Below are positions 23,401-34,597 of a DNA stretch of 64,000 nucleotides, piece after piece (the first letter of the stretch is position 1; each line of letters opens with the position of its first letter). The translations under genes were made by a program, and so were the position numbers. This DNA comes from Elgaria multicarinata webbii (taxonomy: Eukaryota > Chordata > Lepidosauria > Squamata > Anguidae), in contig NC_086172.1 in assembly GCF_023053635.1 (NCBI RefSeq), positions 122,611,681-122,675,680 on the forward strand. Reading direction: 5' to 3'. The notes below the pieces were generated by a model. That model saw nothing but the letters and a program-made list of their open reading frames with translations, was not told where the DNA came from and searched no databases.

Positions 23401-24849
23401 GCGTTTGGACAGCACAATAGTCAATGGTGGGGTAATAATCAACTGAACAGTTGTTTATTTAGGGGGTAATCCCTGCACATGATAATAATCAACCGTGGTG
23501 TGGATTATTATTATTATTATTATTTATTTATATAGCACCATCAATGTACATGGTGCTGTAGAATCAGTGTTGAGTTGACTATTAGTCCATGCTGAGTTGA
23601 CTTGCTCATTCCGTCCTCTCTCCTCCCATCAGTCCTCCTGCTAGTATGCAATCAGCCATTGCTGCCAAAAAACTATCCTGCCAGCTGGGCGAGAGCGGCA
23701 GTCACTAAATTTGCAGATGACACAAAATTGGGTGGGATAGCTAATACCCTGGAAGACAGAAACAAACTTCAAAGTGATCTTGATAGGCTGGAGTGCTGGG
23801 CTGAAAACAACAGAATGAAATTTAATAGGGATAAATGCCAAGTTCTACATTTAGGGAATAGAAACCAAATGCACAGTTACAAGATGGGGGATACTTGGCT
23901 CAGCAATACTACAAACGAGAAAGATCTTGGAATTGTTGTAGATCACAAGCTGAATATGAGCCAACAGTGTGATATGGCTGCAAGAAAGGCAAATGCTATT
24001 TTGGGCTGCATTAATAGAAGTATAGCTTCCAAATCACGTGAGGTACTGGTTCCTCTCTATTCGGCCCTGGTTAGGCCTCATCTAGAGTATTGCGTCCAGT
24101 TCTGGGCTCCACAATTCAAGAAGGACGCAGACAAGCTGGAGCGTGTTCAGAAGAGGGCAACCAGGATGATCAGAGGTCTAGAAACAAAGCCCTATGAAGA
24201 GAGACTGAAAGAACTGGGCATGTTTAGCCTGGAGAAGAGAAGATTGAGGCGAGACATGATAGCACTCTTCAAATACTTAAAAGGTTGTCACACAGAGGAG
24301 GGCCAGGATCTCTTCTCGATCCTCCCAGAGTGCAGGACACGGAATAACGGGCTCAAGTTAAAGGAAGCCAGATTCCGGCTGGACATCAGGAAAAACTTCC
24401 TGACTGTTAGAGCAGTGCGACAATGGAATCAGCTACCTAGGGAGGTTGTGGGCTCTCCCACACTAGAGGCATTCAAGAGGCAGCTGGACAACCATCTGTC
24501 AGGGATGCTTTAGGGTGGATTCCTGCATTGAGCAGGGGGTTGGACTCGATGGCCTTGTAGGCCCCTTCCAACTCTGCTATTCTATGATTCTATGATTCTA
24601 CTTTGGCTGCTCTTGCCTTGCAACTCAGTGGCTGACGAAATAACCAATGGTGACTGACAAAATAACCAACAGTGCCCGCCACACAACACAATAACCAATG
24701 GTGGTTCAAACAGCCAATTCTGCACAGTGTTGGTTCTTTACCAACCATTGGTTAAAAAATTCCCACCACACAACATAACCCACGGTGGGTTAAATAACCA
24801 AACATTGACTATTTAAACCACTATTGGTTATCATGTTGTCTGAACCCAG
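23401..24849. mobile_element. MITE of the GGCTGCGTTCAGACAACAC family, filled by a LINE tail and a CR1
   Basis: Left end GCGTTTGGACAGCACAATAG, right end ...ATGTTGTCTGAACCCAG (inverted CTGGGTTCAGACAAC). Internal AATAACCAATGGTGGTT blocks match 56720-56960. Insertions inside: a 60-bp LINE tail at 23508-23565 and a CR1 at about 23697-24600. Confidence 0.75.
23697..24600 (+). mobile_element. CR1 LINE, 5'-truncated, open ORF2 C-terminus
   Basis: Open from FADDTKLGGIANTLEDRNKL through LEYCVQFWAPQFKKD, RMIRGLETKPYEERLKELG and KNFLTVRAVRQWNQLPREVV to LDNHLSGML* at 24513 with no internal stop, then a 3' UTR ending in ATTCTATG repeats. It closely resembles chicken CR1 ORF2. FADD is the reverse-transcriptase active-site motif; everything upstream is missing. 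The clean frame suggests a young insertion. Confidence 0.93.
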
Positions 24850-25507
24850 TCATAATGTTGGTGATAACTGTTAAAGCCTTTAAATGGCTTAGGACCAGTC
24901 TATCTGAAGGAGTGGCTTCCCCCATATATTTCTGCTCAATTGTTAAAATAATCTTAAAAGCCTCTTTTCTGGGTGCTGCTGACCACTACTGTGCAATGGG
25001 TGGCTACCAGGGAAAGAACTTCTTCTGTAGTGGCCCCCCACCTATGGAATGCATTTCCCAGGGAGACCTACCTGGCATCTTCATTGTATTCATTTAGACA
25101 CAGGCATTTCACCTTTGTGTGTGTAAAAATATATAACAATATTTTAATATAAATACTGATATTTCACACAAAGTTTAAAACAACTGATTAGCAGTCCAGC
25201 TATATATCACAAGTACATAGTTGCAACACTGATTTCCACATCAAAAAGGCTGTACAAATATACAATGCCTATGTTCCAAACACATTTCGACCAAACTGGT
25301 CCTCATCCGTGGGACAAATATAAACAGAAAATAATGTTTTCACGATATTAAACTTTCTACATGGAAGCTGTAAAGGAAAACACACAAATTTAGAGATGCC
25401 TGCTATGGAAGGAATTAATCACCCTTGTTAAGAATGTTCTGGTCTTTTTTGCTAGTGGGTTGCTGCTCTCTGGGTCATTTGAGCGGTTTTTTTTATTGTG
25501 ATATGGT

Positions 25508-25620
25508 TACATGTTTGTTTATTTATTACATTTATATACCGCCCCATAGCCGAAGCTCTCTGGGCGGTTTACAAAAGTTAAAAACATAAAAACAACAGTA
25601 TAAAAACAACATGTTGAATA
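25508..25620 (-). mobile_element. LINE 3' tail, minus orientation
   Basis: TTTATATACCGCCCCATAGC and CGAAGCTCTCTGGGCGGTTT, the reverse complement of the common GGGCGGTATA tail. Confidence 0.75.
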
Positions 25621-26579
25621 TACCTGGGGGATTACTATAAATTAATAGAAGGTTGTTTGTGAATGTAGGAGATAATGTTATTGTCCCCTTTTTTTGCAAG
25701 CAGCTACCAACTGCACGATGAAATTCCAGTGTTTGTATAGATAATATTTACTGGTAAATGGATATATTTTTATATACATAATTTTCCTTAAATTTACTTT
25801 GTTTTGTTGCAGTCCCAATCCAATCCAGCAGCAGCTGCAACATGGATGTAGAAGTCCCCCTGGACCTCAGTCCTGGGGTTTTGCAACGCTGTTCTGAAAC
25901 ATCTTGGTGAGAGATGCTGCTCTGCAGAAGGATTAAAAGCATCCCCAATCTGTCCCTATGGCCCAACACTAGTTACAAGCCCTTAAACCCTAATCCTGGT
26001 TTGAGCGGGTCTCTTTGAAAGGGTGATGCAATCTTTATGGACCATGGCAACTCCCCCTTCCCCAATCCTGCAGCCTGTGCACTCCACCTGGGCACAGCTA
26101 AGAATGGTCGAACCTTCCTCACTCCCCAACGCGCAGCTTGGTGATGCACACCAGGCCGGCTTCCTCATCCACAATTAAATGAAATCTTAACTTACTATGA
26201 ATAAATACACAGATATCTGATCTGCTTTTCTTGAAACCTTTGTATAACTCTCTCTCCTTTTTTTTTATGAAGAGTACATGATGGAAATTGTTAATCCCAT
26301 ATATTTAATGTATGTTTTTTCCGTTTTCACAATGTATAACAGAAAATACATTTTTGCCAATATTCACAATAAAAGGGGATTTTATTTTTATTTTTTTTAA
26401 AACTTACTATGATAAATAACTTACTATGAGCAGCTGCATATGTTTGCTACTTCACACTCTAGATATGTACCCTGATTATGTCCCATAAATCCCTTTCTCC
26501 TACCAAGTGTCATATGTAATTGGCAAACGTTTGTACACAGACATGCATGCATTCATAGCCATAAAAACTTATCACAACA

Positions 26580-26822
26580 TAATTTTCATGGAGGAGAAGA
26601 CTATCAATGACTGCTAGTCCTGATGGCTATATGCTGCCTCCAGTATCAGAGGCAGCATGCCTATATACACCAGTTGCTGTTGAACATGTGTGGGAGGGTT
26701 CTATTGAACCTGTGTCCTACCTGTGGGTTCCCTTAAGGTAGCTGGTTGGCCACTGTGTGAACAGAATGCTGGAGTAGATGGATCTTAGTTTGATCCAGCA
26801 TCGATCTTCTCATGTTCACAGT
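26580..26822 (+). mobile_element. CR1-superfamily LINE 3' tail
   Basis: Reads GAGAAGACTATCAATGACTG, TGGTTGGCCACTGTGTGAAC and ATCTTCTCATGTTCACA. Same family as 19567-19865, 44440-44635 (minus) and 57740-58225 (minus). Confidence 0.7.
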
Positions 26823-27002
26823 ACATCGTATTTTTGGCAACACAGTATCAGGAACCAAGCAGTACATATGAGTAGTACAAAAGCTTATAGCACAAAGAAC
26901 CAAGTGAACAAGGTTCCTTTTCCTTGTGTCTTGTGGGTCAAGCACAGTAATCCTAAAGAATCACTACCCGGTTAAAAAGAGTGAGGACGATAGCACGACC
27001 CC

Positions 27003-27471
27003 GGCCTTAGCTAGACCTACCTGTAAATCTGGGCTGCTAGAGGAGAGGAGATCTCATGATGCAACTATCGCGGGATCTCGCCCTCATTCACACGCGAGGC
27101 ACAATGAGCTCTGGAGGAGAGCCATTGCGCCCGCCATTTTTTTAGGTTTTAAAGGGCCAGAAGCGCAGGAGCGCTCCAGCGATGGCAGGTAGTTTTTTTA
27201 TTAAAAAAATCCCCGCTCCCCCCACCTTAGCCCAGATGGGTGCAGCGCTGAGTAATTGTGTGAAGCCGGAGAGAAGCTGCTTCAACGGGCCACATGCTCG
27301 CAGTCTCGGGCCCCGAGACCGCGGGAAAAACCGGGCCCAAAGTGGTGCCCATTATCCCGGGGCAAGGGAGGGTTGATCCCTGCCTGAGCCTGGGATCCCC
27401 TGTGCATCATCTGGACGCACAGGGGCGATCCCAGGTATCAGCCCGGGATAACCCCTTGTCTAGCTAAGGCC
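27003..27471. mobile_element. MITE, GGCCTTAGCTAGACC ends, 469 bp, GC-rich inside
   Basis: The same termini as 1850-1990 (GGCCTTAGCTAGACCTACC and ...TTGTCTAGCTAAGGCC), flanked by CCC on both sides. The interior is far richer in G+C and CpG than the surroundings (CTCGGGCCCCGAGACCGCGG). Confidence 0.8.
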
Positions 27472-28134
27472 CCCTTCCACAGCCAGAAAACTCAGAGCAA
27501 ATGGGAACTTGCTCATCTTGTTTCCTTGCATGAACTCCATCTTAACTATCAGTTATACTGTATGTTGCTACCAAAGACCTTCGCTATCATGGGTTTTTTT
27601 GTGAAATGCTTAGGGGATAGCTGTTGCTTCTGTTCTTTTTCCTTTCCCTGGCGAATGTAAAATTTTATGCGCCTGTGGAAATTGGCCAAGGTCCCAACGA
27701 TAATACGGTGAAATACAAATGTAAACAGATATGGAATAATCCAGTAGTCTCGAATTCTGGCCAAATGTAAACCAGGTTCTGTTGCAAGGTAACAAACTAT
27801 GAAATGATGGATGCAAAATTACAGTTGGCAAACAGTTAGTATTTATCTTCCAAAACGATTACATTTAGAATGAGGCCTCTGAGTTAGCCCTTTATCTTAC
27901 TTAAGCCATTGAAGTGAAAGATAATGAATGTATTTTGTATGTTAGCGTCTCCATTTATTTATATATATATTTGGGAATTACTGTTTCAAACCCCATCTGC
28001 AACTCAGAGGGCAAAACACCCACTAAAAATATTCATCACTTTTCAAAGTTTAAATTTCTGGCCTTCTACAAACTAGCTACTTTATGAACTTTGAATGCAA
28101 CTTGCTTATAAAGTTCAACAACACTGCCAGAAAC

Positions 28135-28265
28135 TACAATAGTCTTGTGGCACCTTAAAGACTAACAAATTTATTCTGACATATGCTTTCATGGATTACA
28201 GTCCATTTCAACAGTTTATGCCAGAATAAATTTGTTTGTTTTTAAAATGCCACAAGACCTGTTGG
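28135..28265. repeat. Palindromic repeat (TCTTGTGGCACCTTAAAGAC)
   Basis: TCTTGTGGCACCTTAAAGAC ...TTTATTCTGACATA at left, TATGCCAGAATAAATTTG...TGCCACAAGACC at right, inverted. A partial relative is at about 59150-59215 (CATAAGCTTTTGTGGACTAC). Also common in turtles. Confidence 0.65.
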
Positions 28266-28269
28266 TTTT

Positions 28270-29640
28270 GATACAATAGATTAATATGACTTCCCTTCTG
28301 GAAATAGAAACTAGAACTTTTCCTTACAAACATTATAACCGTTCACTTTTGCAAATTTTGCAACAAAAAATGTAAACATATGGGTACTCTGGAAACTCTG
28401 GTTGAAATGCAAAGTGAACACAAAGCCAGATACTCTACTAACTAGCTAGTATGCTTCATTTATACCAGTGGAGAACAGCTTCAGCTTCATTGTCTGATGG
28501 AGGAGCAGAGAATTCAAAAGCTTTACCCATACATAGCTGCTGAAAGAAAATAGTAACTAACATGGCCCCTAACTCATACTCATTCAGCATAAATGAACAA
28601 TACTACAGTGCATTTTTGAAAATTCACTCAAGCAAAATACATTTAGTGAAAAAATGTCCAATTTACATAACCAAGAAAACGGAATTATCATGAACAGGTG
28701 CAATAAATTCTTAAGAGGGTGAAAGTACTAAACTCATCCAGATTAAAAATTTCAAAAGGCAGATGGACACTGTAGAAAATTCCCAAACAACAGGATACAC
28801 AAGTTTCTGTCTGCATGCAGTCTGATAGTAATTAAATTCACAAAAAAAGCATATGAATACAGACACATTCCAGAGGAGTGACCTCGCTAGTCCATATTAG
28901 CAAGAGACAAAAAGCACTGAAGTTGCTTAGACAGCTTAGTTTAGGTGCCACAGGCATTCTGTCTTTTAGGGGGAAAGAAACAAACAAGCAGATAGAGCAG
29001 GGCAAACATTAAGGTAACTGTGTTTCTTGTTAGCACATGCACAGGTTAATTTTGAAATAAAGCTAAGGCAATCTGCTGAATAATAATGTAACAGTAAAAT
29101 AAAATGTTTCTCAAGGAATAAAAAAAAAGTAGTGAGGGGTGATTGCTATGTAGCAGCAACTCCAGGGGCCTGCAGTGATAGATACCACAGTAAAGTGCTC
29201 TCTCCTGTGCAATGGCCCTGTCTCTGCTCTGGGACAGGCAGCAAGAAAACTGCTATGATAGCAAAACAAGTGGAAATGTGTAAGTGAGGAGAATGATGCA
29301 GAATCCGGATGGCTTTTAACATTTGCAAACCAATCATGTTTCATGGAAACTTTTTTTAAATGATAGGCCTTGGCTCTTACAACAAGTGGGTCCCCATGTA
29401 AGATAGGGATCTTCAGGAATCATACTGACTTCCTCATAAACAATGGTACAGAATTTAAGTTAAACATGTGCTGCCCAGACAACCAGAAACATTGGTGACG
29501 GTAGAATGAAGCATGTCTTGAAAAAAAATAATCCCAAGACATCTATCAGTAAGTTCACTGATGAATGCATCTTCAGGATAGTAAAATTTTAAACTAAAAA
29601 AACCCAATTTCAATTCCACAGCTGCTGTGATCACTCTGAG
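28270..29640. other. CELF1 intron without recognised features
   Basis: AT-rich. No conserved exon, RNA gene or clear repeat end was found; open frames are short. Confidence 0.5.
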
Positions 29641-29645
29641 AAATA

Positions 29646-29693
29646 AAAGTACATTGTTGGTGCTATATAAATAAATAAATAAATAATAATAAA
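29646..29693 (+). mobile_element. LINE 3' tail (GTGCTATATAAATAAATAAA)
   Basis: AGTACATTGTTGGTGCTATA then repeated ATAA units. The same tail, in reverse, sits inside the MITEs at 23508 and 56535. Confidence 0.7.
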
Positions 29694-30998
29694 TGAAGGA
29701 GGTGCGCGTATGGAAAACTTGAGATTCCACATGCTTTAAAGTTTGCCAGGAATGTTACGCGCTCTGGAGTAACACATTTTGTCAGGACAAAAATCTGTTG
29801 GTGAACCCACCAATCAGCCTTCAGTCTGAGACACACAGATTGAATTACCCCTATCTTTGCTTCAACAGCTATGCATGACAGCAAGCAAGAAATGATCAAG
29901 CCTTAGGCAGCTGAGGAAAAGATGCACTCAGATTGGGTTGAAAGAATATGAAATACTAACTTTAAATACACAGATAAAAAACACCAACAATTACAAAAAT
30001 TAAGAATTGAAGGAAACAAGAAAAGACAGATCCCTAGTTAACTGAAATATCCAAATTTGTAAAGCTTCATATCAAGAACAGTTCTAAGAAGAGTCACATG
30101 GATTTTTGTGGTCATATAGCATATCAGGATGTGTCTCTCACTCACTAATTCTGGAAAAGCTAGAAGAGCAAACCATATGGTCCTCAACTCCAGCCAACTG
30201 ATGGGATGTGCTTTCTCCTACTGTGACCAGGAGCCCTGTGTGAATTGTGTGAGGCAGTGTACTCCCCAACCCATCAAGCTAGCATCTGTTGTCACTTGTA
30301 TACAGAGTGGTTCTCTTAGATGACTGCCTTATGTCAAGTTCTTCCAGCGAGACAAGAGAGAGAGAGAGAGAGCTGGTGACCTCTTGTGGTAGGGTGAGCC
30401 TTGTATGCTTTCTCAACATAATTTGGTCCTAAAATTTTAGGAGAAATTGTTGCAGACTCTTGGAGTGGAACCTTGCCCAGAGCAATAAATCAATGGCTGT
30501 GATCATCAAGCCCTGGAGGTTTGCAAAACTCATGAGGGTGGGGCTGGTTGACACTCTCAGAGAGCCAATGTCCAAAATGTTTGTCATCCATTCGTTTAAT
30601 AAGACATTTTCTTCTGTTGGATGTCTGAAATCATACCTAAGTGTAATAGATGCTGTGTTGTAGACAGGTGACTCCTAGACATGTTCACAATGAAACCATG
30701 ATCTGAGAAAGATGTCAAAGTTTTCCTTAGTTCCTCCTCTGATGAGTTGGTGATCTGATAAAAAATGAATTCCCTGGACCCTGAGGTGCCAATAGGGTAT
30801 TTTTGAAAATTATGGCAGCCCTAAAAGCAAATGTAGTTAGCATGTATGGGCTGGCCTGATTAGCATACGCCTCCATCAGGTCAATGGACATTAAAAAGTC
30901 TCCAAGTTTTGCTGCTTCTGTGATGGTCCTGAGCATCTCCAATTTGAATTTTTTTCACTGTCAAAAATCGATTCAGGAATTTCAAGTCTAAAAATGCT

Positions 30999-31245
30999 CT
31001 CCTGTCTTTGTTTCTCTTCTTTGGCTTTCTTCTTTCTTTCTTGCATTTTTATACTGACCAATAGCCAAGACTCTCTGGGAGGTTCACAAAAATTAAAACT
31101 ATTCAAAGTATAAAACAAACAGTATAAAAGCATGATATAAAACACAATATAAAAACACAACCATGATAAAATCAGCAGCAGTGCAGAATACAAATTTAAA
31201 ATACAAAGTCAAAACAGCAAAGTTAAAATTAATTTATAGACTGTT
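30999..31245 (-). mobile_element. LINE 3' end inserted in the DIRS-like fossil, with 14-bp TSD
   Basis: AGTCTAAAAATGCT occurs at 30985-30998 and 31246-31259. Between lie a CT-rich tail, TTTTTATACTGACCAATAGC and CTCTGGGAGGTTC, the reverse complement of the GGGCGGTATA LINE tail family. Confidence 0.85.
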
Positions 31246-31469
31246 AGTCTAAAAATGCTGAGAGAAGGCATGAGAGAATGGTCACAGATGGTAAGGCTTT
31301 CTTCTTTTCCTTCATCCCAGCTAATACAGGATCCAGAGATTCCACAAAATATTTTGAAAACCTACTTGCCACCAGCATAACAAAATGGTGCACCACCACC
31401 CCTGCAACCATGGCCCTATACTAAAGGCCATCTTGAGGAATCTGCCAAGAACTCAACTGCCCTGGCCAG

Positions 31470-31541
31470 TTGACTGAGTTGGACTCGATGGTCTTATAGG
31501 TCCCTTCCAACTCTGCTATTCTATGATTCTCTAAGACATTT
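31470..31541 (+). mobile_element. CR1 3' tail scrap
   Basis: GTTGGACTCGATGGTCTTAT through CTATTCTATGATTCT, the last 70 bp of CR1. Confidence 0.8.
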
Positions 31542-32079
31542 TGATTGAGATGGCACCTTTGGAATTAAGGACCATGTCCACATAACCAATGCTCTTGCAA
31601 TTATAGTTTGCAGTGACAGCATGGATAGCTAATGCTGTTGCCTCATGGAGTCACTTCAAGGCTGTGCCCACATTGTAATCATTTGAATTGGACAGGAATT
31701 CCCAGACGTCCCTGGTCACAAAAGCCTTAGAGGTCAATGCCACTACAAGTTCATCTACTGTTGGTACCTGAATGGACCATTGTATGAGTGGGGAGATTAT
31801 AGAATTTTTTAAATGGAAATTATGTCCTCCCCTCCCACAGATCTGTCCATTCTTCTTGTATAATATTATTAAACTAATGAAGAAAAGGCACAACTGGGGC
31901 TGAAGGTACATCCCAGGGGAAAATCTCAGCCACTCTTAGCAGCTCATCAACTGCCTCATTTTCAGCTGGAGTTGTGGGGTGGAACTTTAATTTTAAAGTC
32001 TTTATGGCTTTGGCCAGAATAACTAGAAAAAACTCTGGGCTGAATAGTCTGTGCTGTAAGGGAGCAAAGTCAGGACTGC

Positions 32080-32405
32080 CCCTTGGAGAACTCCCTGCAT
32101 CTACTTTTCACCCTTGGTCAATGGTCAGAGACATTTTCTGCTGTGGAATAAGCTCCCTAAGGAGGTTCGCTTGGCACCTACATTATATTCTTTCAGACAC
32201 CAGGTGAAGACCTTTTTATTCTCCCAGTATTTGTATTTTAAATTTGTATTTATGCATTGCTGCTGTTTTTATCTTGGTTGTGCTTTTATATTGTATTTTA
32301 TATTATGGTTTTATACTGTTGTTTTATACTTGAATTGTCTTAATTTTGTAAACCGCCCAGAGAGCTTCGGCTATTGGGCGGTATAGAAATGGAATAAACA
32401 AACAA
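32080..32405 (+). mobile_element. L2-like LINE 3' end
   Basis: Reads LWNKLPKEVRLAPTLYSFRH at the end of its ORF, then AACCGCCCAGAGAGCTTCGG, GGGCGGTATAGAAATGGAAT and AAACAAAC. Truncated at the 5' side. Confidence 0.8.
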
Positions 32406-32409
32406 ACAT

Positions 32410-34205
32410 CCTTTCTGGAGCCCCAACCTCCCCCCACCCCCAGTGTGTGTGGGGTATTGGGCTTTGCTGAGTTCCAGCTCAGGTTGCTGATCTTGACAAT
32501 GCAGATATATTTTCTATATGTGGGAGACCTTTCTTTTCCTTCCTGGGCACATTAACCTCACCTGCCTGTAGTGTAACTTTACTTGCCATGCCTAAAGGAA
32601 TGATATGAAGGCCAGATCCCAATGCACAGGGCACAGCCCCTTTGTTGAGAGACCTAGTAAGACCGTGGCCATGAAGCGCTCCTTAAGCCTGCAACCAACA
32701 GCTTTTTTGGGGGGGGAGGGCTCGTCTGGGCATCAAGTCTTGAAAAACAACCCCTCACTCCTTTTAATGAGGTAATAGCCTGAGGTGAAAGAGAGGGGGG
32801 AGCACTGGGGGTTAGGTTGAAAGAGTCTCTCACTCACCTTGGAGATGGGAGCCAATACAGAATGTAAAAAAAAAAATACTCCTAAGAGTAACGTAAGAAA
32901 AACTCAAAGTAATGTAAGAAAACCCTAATACCCCTGTCTTAAGATAGAAAGGTTACAGAAAGAGAGAAAAAAGGCCTATGCTCCTAAAGAATCTGCAAGG
33001 CAATGATTAATCCTGCTCTTCTGTAGGAGGAAGAGCCAAAACTGAGAGGGATTTCCTGGCACTATATGGAAAGAAAAATCTACAGCAACTGGTTTTCAAA
33101 CTTTTAGAAATGTAGAGCTGTGGAGAGCACAACCATCTCAATTGCTTTCTAATTGTGCAATGCACAACAGGAGATAATGGATTGGGATGTTTCTGTGAGC
33201 CAATTGTACCTCCTCTCCTGGGGTATAGTTTTTTACACCTGGAGGAGCGAAACCAATATAATGCAATGACTCCACTGCCCATTTTGGACTTCAAACCAAA
33301 CAGTTCTTCAAGGCGAATGTGTCTCCACATTTATTTCATAGGTGGTTCTTCTTAAAAAGTGGGCTAATGGTAAAGCAATCAGACTTGGCGATTCCCAAAG
33401 ACAGATTAGAAGCATTGATGAATAGGCATGTGTGTTATTTTGTTCATGCAGAAAGCATCCAATACTATTTGAGACACTGAACAGGCTTTGGAAACTACTG
33501 TATGCTTTTGGGAAGGATTAATCATTCTAAAGCTACAATAATAAAAGTTATTTATAAATTCTAAAAAGATGTTTCAGCTTAACTGGATCACATAGGATTC
33601 CATTCAGTTGTATTATTCCACTAGCACAAAGCTTCTCTTGCTTATGGAACTCCCATTTTCATCTTTGCACAAGTGTCAAATCTAACACATTGATTTCACA
33701 TGTGCAAGGCAGTGTGTAAGCACTTTCACAACTTCATTACTCTAGGTGTTGCTTGTGTCATATGTTCCATTAGCATTTGCATAACTGTTAATGGAACAAT
33801 GCCATCTTACAATTTTTCTCCTAGTGTTATGCTAGATACAACTCAAAGGCTCAGGAGTTGCTGCTATTTACAATGTAAAGCACTGGAAAAAAGCCAGACA
33901 CGTAAAAATGTATTTATTTTCAAGTACTATCCATATTCAATAGCAGATGCATTGATTTTTTGTGTGCAGCCATCTAGCACATTCTGAACATGTGCTCAAT
34001 ACATATACATATGCACCTTAGCAACAAAATGCTTTCATTCAATTATTTAGAGAGAAATAGAAAAAAACATACTTACTCATATTAGCCCATATCATTATAC
34101 TACTTAGTCCTATCTGCTAAGAAGATTCTTGTTTAACAGATGGTTTTGGGGGTGGGGGGGGAATAGAACAAATATAGATATTCCAGAACTCTTCCTAGAA
34201 GTAGC
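32410..34205. other. CELF1 intron, no recognised features
   Basis: Mixed composition with a G-run near 32709. The first 450 bp could belong to a retroelement, but I cannot assign it. No conserved exons seen. Confidence 0.4.
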
Positions 34206-34211
34206 CATAAG

Positions 34212-34290
34212 TTGCAGCACAATCCAATCTATGTATCTTCTTCAGAAGTAAGACTCATTAAGCTCAATAGGAATTACTTCCAGATAAACT
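34212..34290. repeat. Squamate ACTTCTGAGTAAGTCCCATT-type repeat, copy 1
   Basis: Contains CAGAAGTAAGACTCATTAAG CTCAATAGGAA flanked by rough inverted GCAATCCTA-like ends. Other copies are near 39288, 40878 and 53268. Confidence 0.5.
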
Positions 34291-34298
34291 TGTATAGC

Positions 34299-34432
34299 AC
34301 GGGTGTTGAAGCCTTGGCTTTCCAGTTGTCACTGGATTCCCAAGTACCATCAGCTGCAGCTAGCATGACCAATGAACAGGGATGATGAGAATTGTAGCTC
34401 CATACATCTGGAGGACCACAGCTTCCCACTCT
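34299..34432. repeat. Palindromic ACTACAACTCCCATCA repeat, copy 5
   Basis: CTAGCATGACCAATGAACAGG centre and ACATCTGGAGGACCACAG arm. Confidence 0.6.
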
Positions 34433-34597
34433 TGGTATATAGGATTGCAGCCTTAGTTTATCTATGAAGCACAGGACTGAAACTAATTTACTGATCATAG
34501 CTTAGCGCAGAATATGCATTTTCCCAATCAAACCTAACCAAATACATATTTTGTCTTCATGTTGTTTGGAAAGTGATAGAACAGATGAGGCTTTAAA

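Larger units (their letters stand above)
20980..25100 (+). mobile_element. L2-like LINE split by a MITE that itself holds a CR1
   Basis: The left part, about 20980-22365, encodes reverse-transcriptase pieces (VLLDLSVPFSTIDH, GGTVLQWFCSYMDGRFQKVV). It stops at ...LLWFPVSFWIEM. The right part, about 24855-25100, resumes at VKAFKWL...GLGPVYL-type sequence, as in the family's LHWLPV...FKVLVLTFKALNGLG. Between lie unrelated repeats (22380-22650) and a MITE at 23401-24849. The LINE has many stops and frameshifts and is dead. Confidence 0.75.
30130..31960 (-). mobile_element. DIRS-like retrotransposon fossil (broken)
   Basis: Minus-strand reading shows reverse-transcriptase-type sequence of the DIRS group (LGDFLMSIDLMEAY) and, downstream, RNase-H-like stretches, with gag-like sequence probable at 31600-31960. 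It is clearly broken in several places and old. No terminal repeats were identified. It is interrupted by a LINE tail at 30999-31245, flanked by a 14-bp duplication, and by a CR1 tail at about 31470-31541. Similarity to a Gypsy-type element cannot be fully excluded. Confidence 0.6.

Noticed and set aside
23602-24513. 303-codon frame as a host gene
   Set aside because: CR1 ORF2 C-terminus with a CR1 3' tail; the first 30 or so codons are MITE sequence read through by chance.
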